64,000 bases of DNA. Origin: RGIG5579 sp045543495 (GTDB taxonomy: Bacteria; Bacillota; Clostridia; Oscillospirales; SIG627). The notes under the pieces are model-generated. The model searched no databases. It was not told the DNA's origin and saw nothing but the letters and a program-made list of their open reading frames with translations. Shown in pieces: positions 48,752-56,885 of this stretch. The translations under genes and the position numbers were made by a program. The stretch is from positions 1 to 64,000 of the forward strand of contig JAZQMO010000066.1 of the NCBI GenBank assembly GCA_045543495.1. Reading direction: 5' to 3'. Position 1 is the stretch's first letter; each line of letters begins with the position of its first letter.

Positions 48752-49537
48752 ATGGATGTTTCCAAAATGAGCCCGAAGGCGGTGCGTGATCTGATCCGTC
48801 AAGGGAAGATCACCTCCCAGACCTCGGGAATGTGTGACGGCTTTGCTCAGGCCAATCTTTTGATCCTGCCCCGTGAGCAGGCCTATGACTTTTTGCTTTT
48901 CACGCAGCGCAATCCCAAATCCTGCCCCATTCTGGAGGTGGGGGATGTGGGAAGCCGTTTGGTGAAGAAAATGGCAGACTGCGCCGATATTGCCACCGAT
49001 CTTCCCAAGTACCGACTTTGGGAAAACGGCGTTTTGACAGGGGAATATACGGATATCTCCTCCCTTTGGAGAGAGGATTTTGTGTATTTTCTCATTGGCT
49101 GTTCCTTCTCCTTTGAAGGGGAATTGTTGGCGGCCGATGTGCCTGTCCGTCAAATTGAAGAGGGGAAAAACGTACCCATGTACCTGACCAATATCCCCTG
49201 CGAGGAGGCGGGTATTTTCCACGGTAATTTGGTGGTCAGTATGAGACCGATGCCCGCAAGGGATGCCATCCGTGCCATCAGCATCACCTCCACTATGCCC
49301 CGTGTCCACGGTGCTCCCATTCACATCGGTGACCCCTCGCAGATCGGCATTGCAGACCTTGCAAAGCCTGATTTCGGGGATCGTGTTACGGTGAAGGAGG
49401 GAGAGATCCCCGTGTTTTGGTGCTGCGGTGTGACCCCGCAATCCGTGGTGATGAGCGCCAAGCCTCCCATTGCCATCTCTCACGCACCGGGACATATGTT
49501 TATTACCGATGTGAAAAATACTTTGTTAAAGGATTGA
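48752..49537 (+). CDS. DUF1445 protein (YcsI-type; D-glutamate cyclase N-terminal type)
   Basis: 261 residues, the full-length DUF1445 family (UPF0317, formerly 'putative hydro-lyase'). DGFAQANLLILPREQAYDFLLF, FLIGCSFSFEGELLAADVPVRQIE, VPMYLTNIPCEEAGIF and FWCCGVTPQSV are family-typical. B. subtilis ycsI sits in the same pxp locus, and DUF1445 is the N-terminal half of DGLUCY. With the DUF4392 protein it may form the cyclase, or catalyse an associated step. SD AAGGAG. Confidence 0.88.
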   Translation: MDVSKMSPKAVRDLIRQGKITSQTSGMCDGFAQANLLILPREQAYDFLLFTQRNPKSCPILEVGDVGSRLVKKMADCADIATDLPKYRLWENGVLTGEYTDISSLWREDFVYFLIGCSFSFEGELLAADVPVRQIEEGKNVPMYLTNIPCEEAGIFHGNLVVSMRPMPARDAIRAISITSTMPRVHGAPIHIGDPSQIGIADLAKPDFGDRVTVKEGEIPVFWCCGVTPQSVVMSAKPPIAISHAPGHMFITDVKNTLLKD

Positions 49538-49541
49538 ACGT

Positions 49542-50327
49542 ATGTATTTTGTAGATTTGAACAGCGACCTTGGGGAAAGCTTCGGTGCCTACCGCATCGG
49601 AATGGATGAAAAGATCCTTCCCTTGGTCTCCTCGGCCAATGTCGCTTGCGGCTTTCACGCAGGAGACCCCAATGTGATGCAAAAGACCGCCCGCCTTTGT
49701 GCCGAGCACGGCGCATCTCTCGGTGCTCATCCCGGCTTTCCCGATCTTCAGGGCTTCGGTAGGCGAAATCTTTCCGTTTCCCCCGAGGAAGTGAGGTGTA
49801 TGATCCTCTATCAGATCGGCGCCCTGGATGCCTTCTGCAAGGCCTCGGGAATTCGGATGCAGCACGTAAAGCCCCACGGCGCTCTGTATAATATGGCTGC
49901 CAAGGATCCTGCATTGGCCGAGGCCATCTGCCGTGGGATTTATGAATATGACCCGAGCCTGATCCTTCTTGGTCTTGCAGGCAGTGAAATGCTCCGTCAG
50001 GCCAAAAAGATCGGCCTTCCCGCCGCCTGCGAGGTCTTTGCTGACCGCGCTTATGAGGACGATGGCTCCTTGGTTTCAAGATCCAAGCCCGGTGCTATGA
50101 TCCACGATGAAACCGAAGCCGTTTCCCGCGTGGTGGGAATGATCAAAAACGGTACCGTCAAGTCCATCAACGGCAAAACCATCGAGCTTTGTCCCGATTC
50201 CGTCTGCGTTCACGGAGACAGTGAAAAGGCGCTTCTTTTCGTTCAAAAAATTCGGGATGCCCTTGTTTCGGAAGGCATTGAGATCGCTCCTCTGAAAACC
50301 GTTTTGCAGAAAAGAGGCGTTCAGTGA
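49542..50327 (+). CDS. pxpA: 5-oxoprolinase subunit A (LamB/YcsF family)
   Basis: 261 residues. DLNSDLGESFGAY, SSANVACGFHAGDP, GAHPGFPDLQGFGRR and HVKPHGALYN are the LamB/YcsF signature with the metal/catalytic His and Asp residues. PxpA carries the hydrolytic site of the PxpABC 5-oxoprolinase. It starts 4 bp after the DUF1445 gene ends and overlaps the racemase gene by 4 bp. Confidence 0.94.
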   Translation: MYFVDLNSDLGESFGAYRIGMDEKILPLVSSANVACGFHAGDPNVMQKTARLCAEHGASLGAHPGFPDLQGFGRRNLSVSPEEVRCMILYQIGALDAFCKASGIRMQHVKPHGALYNMAAKDPALAEAICRGIYEYDPSLILLGLAGSEMLRQAKKIGLPAACEVFADRAYEDDGSLVSRSKPGAMIHDETEAVSRVVGMIKNGTVKSINGKTIELCPDSVCVHGDSEKALLFVQKIRDALVSEGIEIAPLKTVLQKRGVQ

Positions 50328-51451
50328 GCCGCTTTCTCAGAACCTATGCCCGAGTGGATCTCGGGGCCGTCAGGGCCAATTTCAAGGCATTGAGATCCTG
50401 CCTTCCCGAGGGGGTCAAGGCGCTTGCCACCGTGAAGGCCGATGCCTACGGTCACGGCAGCATCCAAGTTTCCCTCGCTCTGGAAGAGGAAGCGGATTAT
50501 TTTGCCGTAGCCTGTCTCGAGGAGGCTCTTACTCTTCGGAAAGGCGGTATCCGTAAGCCCATCCTGATCCTTTCCTACACCCACCCGTCTCTCTTTTGTG
50601 AATTGATCGCAAATGATATCACCGCAACGGTCTACCGTACCGAGGATGCGCTCCTGTTATCCGAGGAGGCAGTGAAAATGGGGAAAAAAGCCCGTGTTCA
50701 TCTTGCGGTCGATACAGGAATGGGGCGTATCGGCTTTTCTCCCGATGAAGAGGGGGCGAATGCCGTTGCAGAAATTTTTAAGCTTTCGGGCCTTGAAGCG
50801 GAGGGCATTTTCAGCCACCTTGCCCGAGCCGATGAAAGAGACAAAAGCACCGCCCTGTTGCAGAGAGAACGCTTTGATTTCTTTTTGCATCTTTTGGAGG
50901 AAAAGGGCTGCCGCTTTTCCATTCGCCACCTATGCAACAGCGCCGGCACGATGGAATTTCCCGAAAAATATGATATGTGCCGCTTCGGCATTTCTCTTTA
51001 CGGCTTGTACCCCTCCCAAGAAATGGATCGCAGCAGGGTAAAGCTCACCCCCGCTATGGAGGTGATCAGCCACGTGATCCACGTAAAGACCGTGCCTGCA
51101 GGCACTCCCATCGGCTATGGACACACCTATATTGCTCCTGCCGAGCGGCGTATTGCCACCGTCAGCATCGGCTATGCCGATGGCTTCAACCGCTCCCTTT
51201 CGGGAAAAGGCTTTGTTTTGATCCGAGGGAAAAGAGCCGCAGTGGTGGGAAGAGTCTGTATGGATCAGATCATGGTGGATGTCACCGAGATCCCCGATGC
51301 CGCCGTGGGAGATGAGGCCGTCATTCTCGGAAAAAGCGGGGAAGAGGAGATCTGTGCAGAAGACCTCGGAGAGATGGCAGGCAGCTTCCATTACGAGGTG
51401 GTCTGCAATTTTATGCCCCGTGTCACAAGAGTCTACCTTGAGGACAAGTGA
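50324..51451 (+). CDS. alr: Alanine racemase (canonical copy)
   Basis: 375 residues starting at a GTG that overlaps the pxpA stop (GTGA). PLP lysine in VKADAYGHG (K38), HLCNSAG, RFGISLYGLYP, the catalytic-Tyr loop GYGHTYIAPAERR and SIGYADGFNR are all canonical, unlike the copy at 16923-18080. Converts L-Ala and D-Ala. In this operon it can supply or drain D-Ala for the transaminase. Confidence 0.94.
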   Translation: MSRFLRTYARVDLGAVRANFKALRSCLPEGVKALATVKADAYGHGSIQVSLALEEEADYFAVACLEEALTLRKGGIRKPILILSYTHPSLFCELIANDITATVYRTEDALLLSEEAVKMGKKARVHLAVDTGMGRIGFSPDEEGANAVAEIFKLSGLEAEGIFSHLARADERDKSTALLQRERFDFFLHLLEEKGCRFSIRHLCNSAGTMEFPEKYDMCRFGISLYGLYPSQEMDRSRVKLTPAMEVISHVIHVKTVPAGTPIGYGHTYIAPAERRIATVSIGYADGFNRSLSGKGFVLIRGKRAAVVGRVCMDQIMVDVTEIPDAAVGDEAVILGKSGEEEICAEDLGEMAGSFHYEVVCNFMPRVTRVYLEDK

Positions 51452-51480
51452 TTTCTTTTGAAAAAAATAAGATTTTTTTC

Positions 51481-51509
51481 TTGACAAGCACGGCGAATTT
51501 TGTTATACT
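51481..51509 (+). promoter_or_regulatory. SigA-type promoter of the tRNA genes
   Basis: TTGACA (51481-51486), 17-bp spacer, TATACT (51504-51509); initiation near 51516 is 20 bp before the first tRNA. Confidence 0.8.
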
Positions 51510-51535
51510 ACTTGGGCACCGAAAAGTGCCCATCT

Positions 51536-51611
51536 GCGGATTTAGCTCATTTGGTAGAGCGCGACCTTGCCAAGGTCGAGGTGGCGGGTTCGAGCCCCGT
51601 AATCCGCTCCA
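51536..51611 (+). tRNA. tRNA-Gly (GCC)
   Basis: 76 nt. Acceptor GCGGATT / AATCCGC pairs fully; D arm AGCTCATTTGGTAGAGC; anticodon arm GACCTTGCCAAGGTC with GCC; T arm GCGGGTTCGAGCCCCGT; CCA encoded at 51609-51611. Confidence 0.97.
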
Positions 51612-51614
51612 GTT

Positions 51615-51691
51615 GGCCTGGTAGTTCAGTTGGTTAGAACGCTAGCCTGTCACGCTAGAGGTCAGGGGTTCGAGCCCCCTTCAGGTCGCCA
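51615..51691 (+). tRNA. tRNA-Asp (GTC)
   Basis: 77 nt. Acceptor GGCCTGG / TCAGGTC with G-T pairs; D arm GTTCAGTTGGTTAGAAC; anticodon stem CTAGC / GCTAG with loop CTGTCAC (GTC); T arm AGGGGTTCGAGCCCCCT; CCA at 51689-51691. Co-transcribed with tRNA-Gly, 3 nt apart. Confidence 0.97.
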
Positions 51692-51720
51692 AAGCCCTTG
51701 CTATCGCAGGGGCTTTTTTC
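51692..51720 (+). terminator. Terminator after the tRNA pair
   Basis: AAAGCCCTTGC / GCAGGGGCTTT (one G-T) with TATC loop and T-run. Confidence 0.8.
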
Positions 51721-51739
51721 TTTTAGAAAAGAGGATCGT

Positions 51740-52408
51740 ATGAAAATCATTGCTCATATCATAACGGATTTTCCCACCAAATTCGGAATCCCTCGCCAAA
51801 GCGGGATCTTGGCGGAATTGGAGAGCAGAATTGTTTTCGAGAAGGAGTTTTCCAATCCCGATTATATCCGTGGCATTGAGGATTTTTCCCACCTGTGGCT
51901 CCTTTGGTGCTTCTCGGAAAACGGGGAGCATAAGCCCTCTCCCACCGTGCGCCCGCCAAGGCTTGGGGGCAATGTGCGAAAAGGAGTCTTTGCCACCCGA
52001 TCCCCCTTCCGTCCCAATCCCATCGGGCTTTCCTGTGTGCGCCTTGTGAGGGTGGAGGAGACAAGCGACGGCCCCGTTCTCGTGGTCACGGGGGCAGATC
52101 TTGTCAGCGGCACCCCGATCTATGATATCAAGCCTTACCTACCCCATTTTGATTCTCATCCCGAGGCTCTCGGCGGCTTTTCTGATGAGCACTTTGCCGA
52201 TTCTCTCGAGGTTAAGGCTCCCTCAGATCTTCTGTCCCTCTTTCCCGAAAAGAAAAGGGAAGCGCTTCTTGAGATCCTCCGTCAGGATCCCCGTCCCTCT
52301 TATCATAACGATGAGGAGCGTGTTTACGGCTTTCCCTTCGCAGGCTTTGAGATCCGCTTTCGGGTGGAAAAGAATACCTGCCTTGTTCTCTCTGCAGAAA
52401 AAATCTAA
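51740..52408 (+). CDS. trmO: tRNA (N6-threonylcarbamoyladenosine37-N6)-methyltransferase TrmO-like
   Basis: 222 residues from the ATG at 51740 with SD GAGG, after the tRNA terminator. TrmO (TsaA/YaeB) blocks: PRQSGI, RGIEDFSHLWLLWCF, RKGVFATRSPFRPNPIGLSC and IYDIKPYLPHFDS. The family is a SAM-dependent beta-barrel methyltransferase acting on t6A37. Archaea-like short forms also exist; this one has the C-terminal extension. Its promoter is not evident; partial readthrough from the tRNAs is possible. Confidence 0.92.
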   Translation: MKIIAHIITDFPTKFGIPRQSGILAELESRIVFEKEFSNPDYIRGIEDFSHLWLLWCFSENGEHKPSPTVRPPRLGGNVRKGVFATRSPFRPNPIGLSCVRLVRVEETSDGPVLVVTGADLVSGTPIYDIKPYLPHFDSHPEALGGFSDEHFADSLEVKAPSDLLSLFPEKKREALLEILRQDPRPSYHNDEERVYGFPFAGFEIRFRVEKNTCLVLSAEKI

Positions 52409-52418
52409 AATGAGTATA

Positions 52419-52448
52419 AAAAAAGCAACCGATTTCGGTTGCTTTTTT
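52419..52448. terminator. Bidirectional terminator
   Basis: AAAAAAGCAACCGA / TCGGTTGCTTTTTT around TT, between converging trmO and metK. Confidence 0.92.
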
Positions 52449-52452
52449 GCTT

Positions 52453-53586
52453 TTAGAACATCGCTTTTAATTTTTCAGCAAGGTCGGTCTTTTCCCAGGG
52501 AGCAGAAAGCTCCTCACGGCCCATATGACCGTAGGCGGCAAAGGCCTTGTAAATGGGACGGCGAAGATCCAGCGTGCGAATGATTCCCTGAGGAGTCAGA
52601 TCCACAAGCTTTCTCAATGCTTCACCGATCTTGTCATCGGAAACCTTGCCCGTGCCGAAGGTGTCCACCAAAACAGAGGTGGGCTCGGCAACGCCGATGG
52701 CGTAGGAGATCTGAACCTCGCACTTTTTGGCAAGGCCGGAGGCCACAACGTTCTTGGCAAGATAACGGGTGGCGTAGGAGGCGCTTCTGTCCACCTTGGT
52801 GGGATCCTTTCCGGAAAAGGCACCGCCACCGTGACGGGAGTAACCGCCGTAGGTGTCAACAATGATCTTTCTGCCTGTCAGACCGGAGTCACCCTGAGGC
52901 CCGCCAACCACGAAGCGACCCGTGGGGTTAACGAAGATCTTGGTTTCCCGATCCATCCACTTGGGATCAATGGTGGGCTCGATTACGTGCTTGATAATAT
53001 CGGCACGAATGGTGGCCTGATCCACATCGGCCCCGTGCTGAGAGGAAACTACAATGGTCTCGATTCGGGTAGGAACACCGTCTTCGTATTCCACCGTAAC
53101 CTGAGTCTTTCCGTCGGGACGGAGATAGGGGAGAACCCCGCTCTTTCTGGCGTTTGTTAAAGTTTTGGCAAGGGAATGGGCAAGAGAAATGGGCAGAGGC
53201 ATCAATTCGGGGGTCTCATCGCAAGCGTAGCCGAACATCATACCCTGATCGCCCGCACCCTCGGCATCCACACCCATAGCGATATCGGGGGACTGCTTGT
53301 GTACGGAGCTGATGACAGCGCAGGTGTCGCAATCAAAGCCGAATTTTGCTCTGTCGTATCCGATTTCACGAATGGTCTCTCTGGCGATCTCCTGAAAATC
53401 AGGAATGGCGGTGGTGGTGATCTCACCCATGATCAGAACAAGACCTGTGGTCACGGCGGTCTCGCAGGCAACTCTTGCCATGGGGTCTACCTTCAGGATC
53501 TCATCCAAAACCGCATCGGAGATCTGGTCACAGATTTTATCGGGATGTCCCTCTGTCACCGATTCCGAGGTAAAGTATTGTTTCAT
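52453..53586 (-). CDS. metK: S-adenosylmethionine synthetase
   Basis: 377 residues from the ATG at 53586 (AAGGA upstream); an ATG four codons earlier has its SD too close. The GHPDK motif (ESVTEGHPDKICDQ), GAGDQGMMFGYAC and GGGAFSGKDPTKVDRS are invariant family blocks. It makes SAM from Met and ATP in the cytosol. Length slightly below the ~390 norm. No SAM riboswitch fits the ~30-nt leader. Confidence 0.97.
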   Translation of the reverse strand: MKQYFTSESVTEGHPDKICDQISDAVLDEILKVDPMARVACETAVTTGLVLIMGEITTTAIPDFQEIARETIREIGYDRAKFGFDCDTCAVISSVHKQSPDIAMGVDAEGAGDQGMMFGYACDETPELMPLPISLAHSLAKTLTNARKSGVLPYLRPDGKTQVTVEYEDGVPTRIETIVVSSQHGADVDQATIRADIIKHVIEPTIDPKWMDRETKIFVNPTGRFVVGGPQGDSGLTGRKIIVDTYGGYSRHGGGAFSGKDPTKVDRSASYATRYLAKNVVASGLAKKCEVQISYAIGVAEPTSVLVDTFGTGKVSDDKIGEALRKLVDLTPQGIIRTLDLRRPIYKAFAAYGHMGREELSAPWEKTDLAEKLKAMF

Positions 53587-53624
53587 TTGGTCACACATCC
53601 TTATGTTTTCTTTTAGTCCTATCC

Positions 53625-53653
53625 ATTATAGTAAAAAGCTGTCAAAAAATCAA
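53625..53653 (-). promoter_or_regulatory. SigA-type promoter of metK
   Basis: Minus strand: TTGATT (53653-53648), 17-bp spacer, TATAAT (53630-53625). Confidence 0.75.
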
Positions 53654-53764
53654 GACCTTTGGGGAAAAAGTGCACGAAGAACCCGTTTTCTCCCGAAAGG
53701 GGCTTTTTTCTGTCAAAAAATGCTTCTATTATTCGTGAAAAGTGCCGAAATAGAGCACAAATTC

Positions 53765-53793
53765 TTGACTGAAAACTGTTTTTGTGTTACAAT
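53765..53793 (+). promoter_or_regulatory. SigA-type promoter of the MinD-like gene
   Basis: TTGACT (53765-53770), 17-bp spacer, TACAAT (53788-53793). Confidence 0.75.
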
Positions 53794-53861
53794 AATACGA
53801 ATGAAAATCGGGTTCTATGCGGTTTTTTAGACCGCAGGAAAATGATCCGGAGGAGAAAGAA

Positions 53862-54638
53862 TTGGGACAGATCGTTGTAGTCACCAGCCTGAAGGGCGGG
53901 GTAGGAAAAACCGTTTTTTCCGCATCCTTAGCGTTTGATCTCGCTCGTCTCGGCAAGCGTGTGCTTGCGGTGGATATGGATCTCGGCACGGGAGGGCTGG
54001 ATATTGCCCTTGGCCGTGAGGATTTGGTGCTTCCCACCTTTTTGGATCTTTTGGATGGCTCCATTTCCGCCTCCGAGGCGCTTTTCCCGGGGGAGGACGG
54101 GGTGTATTTTCTCTCCGCACCCGTTTTTTTCAATGAGAAAAGTTTGGAGGATATCTCTCAAGAGGCCTTTGACCACTTGGTGGATTTCTTGAAGGAAAAT
54201 TTTGATGTGGTCATTTTTGATATGCCCGCCGGCGGCGGCGCCGCATTTCCTTTTCTGGAGCAGGGGGGCCGAACGGATCTGACCGTTTTGGTCACCACCA
54301 GCGCACCCACCGCAGTCCGCGCGGCAGAGCGCTGTGCCATGCGGCTTGCCGAGCCCGAAAAAACCAAGCTTCTTCTCAATTGCTATCACCTTTCAAGCCC
54401 TAAGGACAATACCTTCCGCATTACGGAGATCATCCAAAGGGCGAGCGTTCCCATTCTGGGCGTGGTTCCCTTTGACGGGGGAGCGGAAAAGGCGCTGGCC
54501 AAGGGACGTCCCCTTGCAGGGGTAAAAAAGAGCCCTGCGGGAAAGGCGGTGTCCAACATCGCACTCCGCATTTTGGGAGATAGCATTCCTCTTTTGAAGG
54601 GTGTTATGCCCGGCAAAAAGAGATTTCGTTTTTATTGA
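53862..54638 (+). CDS. MinD/ParA-family ATPase
   Basis: 258 residues from a TTG at 53862 that has a strong SD (GGAGGAG, 6 nt); this gives the usual MinD opening GQIVVVTSLKGGVGKT. An ATG at 53817 adds 15 residues but has no SD. Deviant Walker A KGGVGKT, switch AVDMDLGTGG and Walker B VVIFDMPAGG are present. The C-terminus ends in KKRFRFY, basic but without a clear amphipathic membrane helix, and no minC/minE is adjacent, so it may be a MinD-like orphan (FlhG- or septum-related) and not true MinD. SigA promoter upstream; mgsA follows after 20 bp. Confidence 0.85.
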   Translation: MGQIVVVTSLKGGVGKTVFSASLAFDLARLGKRVLAVDMDLGTGGLDIALGREDLVLPTFLDLLDGSISASEALFPGEDGVYFLSAPVFFNEKSLEDISQEAFDHLVDFLKENFDVVIFDMPAGGGAAFPFLEQGGRTDLTVLVTTSAPTAVRAAERCAMRLAEPEKTKLLLNCYHLSSPKDNTFRITEIIQRASVPILGVVPFDGGAEKALAKGRPLAGVKKSPAGKAVSNIALRILGDSIPLLKGVMPGKKRFRFY

Positions 54639-54658
54639 TTTTCAGGGAGGTGTAAAAT

Positions 54659-55054
54659 ATGCAAATTGCATTGATTGCTCAGGACGACAAAAAAGAATTG
54701 ATGGCGCAACTGGGAATTGCTTACTGCGGCATTCTGGCAAAGCATAAGATCTGTGCCACCGCTACCACGGGAAGGGTCGTATCCGAGGCTACGGGCCTTG
54801 AGATCGAGCTTTTGCTCGGCGGCTCCACCGGAGGACGGGAGCAGATCAATTCCCGCATTGCTTACGGCGAAATCGATATTGTGCTGTATTTTCGCTCGGC
54901 GGCCTCCGATGAGGCCTTTGATGCCTACGATGCGGAGCTCATCCGCCTGTGCGATGCCTATAACCTTCCTCTCGCCACCAACCTTGCCACCGCCGAGGCT
55001 GTGATTATGGCCTTGGACCGTGGGGATCTTGACTGGCGTGAGAATATGCGCTGA
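54659..55054 (+). CDS. mgsA: Methylglyoxal synthase
   Basis: 131 residues. LIAQDDKKELM, HKICATATTGRVV, LLLGGSTGGREQI and EIDIVLYFRSA match MgsA, although the family norm is LaHDxKK near the start and 'FFxDP' late; here the segments read AQDDKK and YFRSA, so the phosphate-binding residues are kept but the 'DP' is not. It converts dihydroxyacetone phosphate to methylglyoxal. SD GGGAGG. Slightly unusual sequence, activity likely but not certain. Confidence 0.85.
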   Translation: MQIALIAQDDKKELMAQLGIAYCGILAKHKICATATTGRVVSEATGLEIELLLGGSTGGREQINSRIAYGEIDIVLYFRSAASDEAFDAYDAELIRLCDAYNLPLATNLATAEAVIMALDRGDLDWRENMR

Positions 55055-55093
55055 TTTGAAATGGATACTTTAGAAATAATAAAGGATAGAGTT

Positions 55094-56860
55094 ATGCAAA
55101 GAACCGATTATTGTGCCAATTTTGGCAAAAATGACATTGGCAGAACCGTTGTGGTTTGCGGCTGGGCGCAAAAGACCCGTGATCTGGGCGCTCTTGTGTT
55201 CATTGATCTGCGTGATCGCAGCGGCATTGTTCAGTTGGCCTTTGATGAAGCCACCGAAAAGGAACTGTTCCGCTTGGCGGGAAGTGTCCGTGCGGAGTAT
55301 GTGCTCCGTGCCGAGGGCGTGATCCGTCAGAGAGCGGCAGGTGCCGTCAATGCCAATCTGCCCACGGGCGAAATTGAGATCGCCGTAGAAAAAATGGAGA
55401 TCCTGTCCGAGGCGGCCACTCCTCCCTTTGAGGTGCTCTCCTCTATGGATGTCCGAGAGGATATTCGCTTAAAATACCGTTATTTGAACCTGCGCCATCC
55501 TCAGCTTCAGGCAAACCTTCTGTTCCGTCATAAGCTGGCCAAGAGCGCAAGAGATTATTTTGATACACAGGGCTTTTTGGAGATCGAAACTCCCGTTTTG
55601 ATCAAATCCACCCCCGAGGGCGCCCGTGACTATCTGGTTCCCAGCCGTGTTCATCCCGGCTCCTTCTATGCTCTGCCTCAGTCTCCTCAGCTTTACAAGC
55701 AGCTTTTGATGGTCTCCGGCTTTGACCGCTATATGCAGATCACCAAGTGCTTCCGTGATGAGGATCTGAGAGCCGACCGTCAGCCCGAATTTACCCAGCT
55801 TGACCTTGAAATGTCCTTTGCTGACGAAAACGATGTAATGAGTGTCAACGAGGGCTTCTTGAAAAAGATCTTCCGTGAGGAACTGGGCATTGAACTTGCC
55901 ACCCCCTTCCGCAGAATGCCCTTCAAGGAGGCCATGGAGAATTACGGCTCCGATAAGCCTGACCTGCGCTTTGATATGAAGCTTTGTGATCTGACCGATC
56001 TTGTGAAAAATTCCGAGTTCAAGGTCTTCGCAGGTGCCGCCGAAACGGGATCTGTCCGTGCCATCAACGTCAAGGGTGTGGCTGACCGTATGACCCGTAA
56101 GGAAATTGATAAATTGACCGACTTTGTCAAGACCTACCGTGCCAAGGGTCTCGCTTGGCTGAAGTGGGCTGAGGAAAAGACCTCCTCCTTTGCAAAGTTC
56201 TTGTCTGCCGAGGAAAATGCCGCCATTGAAGAGAGAATGGGTGTGGAAAAGGGCGATGTGGTGTTCATCGTGGCCGATGGCAACGATCAGGTGGTGTTTG
56301 ATTCTCTCGGCGCCCTCCGCTGCAAGTGCGGCGAGACCTACGGCTTCTATGATAAGAAAGATTTTGCCCTTCTTTGGGTTACGGATTTCCCCATGTTTGA
56401 AAAGGATGAGGAAACCGGCCGCTATAAGGCAATGCACCATCCCTTCACCTGTCCCAAGGACGAGGATCTTGCCCTTTTGGATACCGCTCCCGAGCGTGTC
56501 CGTGCCAAGGCTTACGATATTGTTATCAATGGCTGGGAAGCAGGCGGCGGCTCGGTTCGTATCCACCGTGGCGATATTCAGCAAAAGGTGTTTGATATCA
56601 TCGGCCTGACCAAGGAAGAAGCAAATGAGAAATTCGGCTTCCTTCTGGAGGCGTTCCGCTACGGCGTACCCCCTCACGCAGGCCTTGCCTTCGGCTTTGA
56701 CCGCTTGGTCAGCCTGTTCTTGGGACTGGATGCCATCCGTGATTGCATCGCATTCCCCAAGGTGCAAAATGCTTGCGAGCTGATGACCGAGTGCCCCGCA
56801 CCCGTTCCCGCTCAGGCATTGGAAGAGCTTTCCATCTCTGTTGTATCAGAAGAACAATAA
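55094..56860 (+). CDS. aspS: Aspartyl-tRNA synthetase
   Basis: 588 residues from the ATG at 55094. Bacterial-type AspRS: N-terminal OB fold (VVVCGWAQKTRDLGALVFIDLRD), class II motifs 1-3 (LEIETPVLIKSTPEGARDYL; FRDEDLRADRQPEFTQLDLEM; GLAFGFDRLVSLFLG) and the GAD insertion (~290-420). Attaches Asp to tRNA-Asp, whose gene is at 51615. Whether the enzyme also charges tRNA-Asn cannot be decided. It leads directly into the ABC genes (25-bp gap). Confidence 0.96.
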   Translation: MQRTDYCANFGKNDIGRTVVVCGWAQKTRDLGALVFIDLRDRSGIVQLAFDEATEKELFRLAGSVRAEYVLRAEGVIRQRAAGAVNANLPTGEIEIAVEKMEILSEAATPPFEVLSSMDVREDIRLKYRYLNLRHPQLQANLLFRHKLAKSARDYFDTQGFLEIETPVLIKSTPEGARDYLVPSRVHPGSFYALPQSPQLYKQLLMVSGFDRYMQITKCFRDEDLRADRQPEFTQLDLEMSFADENDVMSVNEGFLKKIFREELGIELATPFRRMPFKEAMENYGSDKPDLRFDMKLCDLTDLVKNSEFKVFAGAAETGSVRAINVKGVADRMTRKEIDKLTDFVKTYRAKGLAWLKWAEEKTSSFAKFLSAEENAAIEERMGVEKGDVVFIVADGNDQVVFDSLGALRCKCGETYGFYDKKDFALLWVTDFPMFEKDEETGRYKAMHHPFTCPKDEDLALLDTAPERVRAKAYDIVINGWEAGGGSVRIHRGDIQQKVFDIIGLTKEEANEKFGFLLEAFRYGVPPHAGLAFGFDRLVSLFLGLDAIRDCIAFPKVQNACELMTECPAPVPAQALEELSISVVSEEQ

Positions 56861-56885
56861 ATCCATTTTCGGAAAGGAAAAAAGT

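Noticed and set aside
51536..51691. Integration site (att) at the tRNA pair
   Set aside because: No integrase, no repeated tRNA 3' end and ordinary housekeeping genes on both sides.
53587..53660. SAM riboswitch upstream of metK
   Set aside because: A SigA promoter places the RNA start ~30 nt before the ATG, too short for any SAM riboswitch class.
55469..56767. 432-codon antisense frame in aspS
   Set aside because: Same reasoning; the AspRS motifs on the plus strand are unambiguous.
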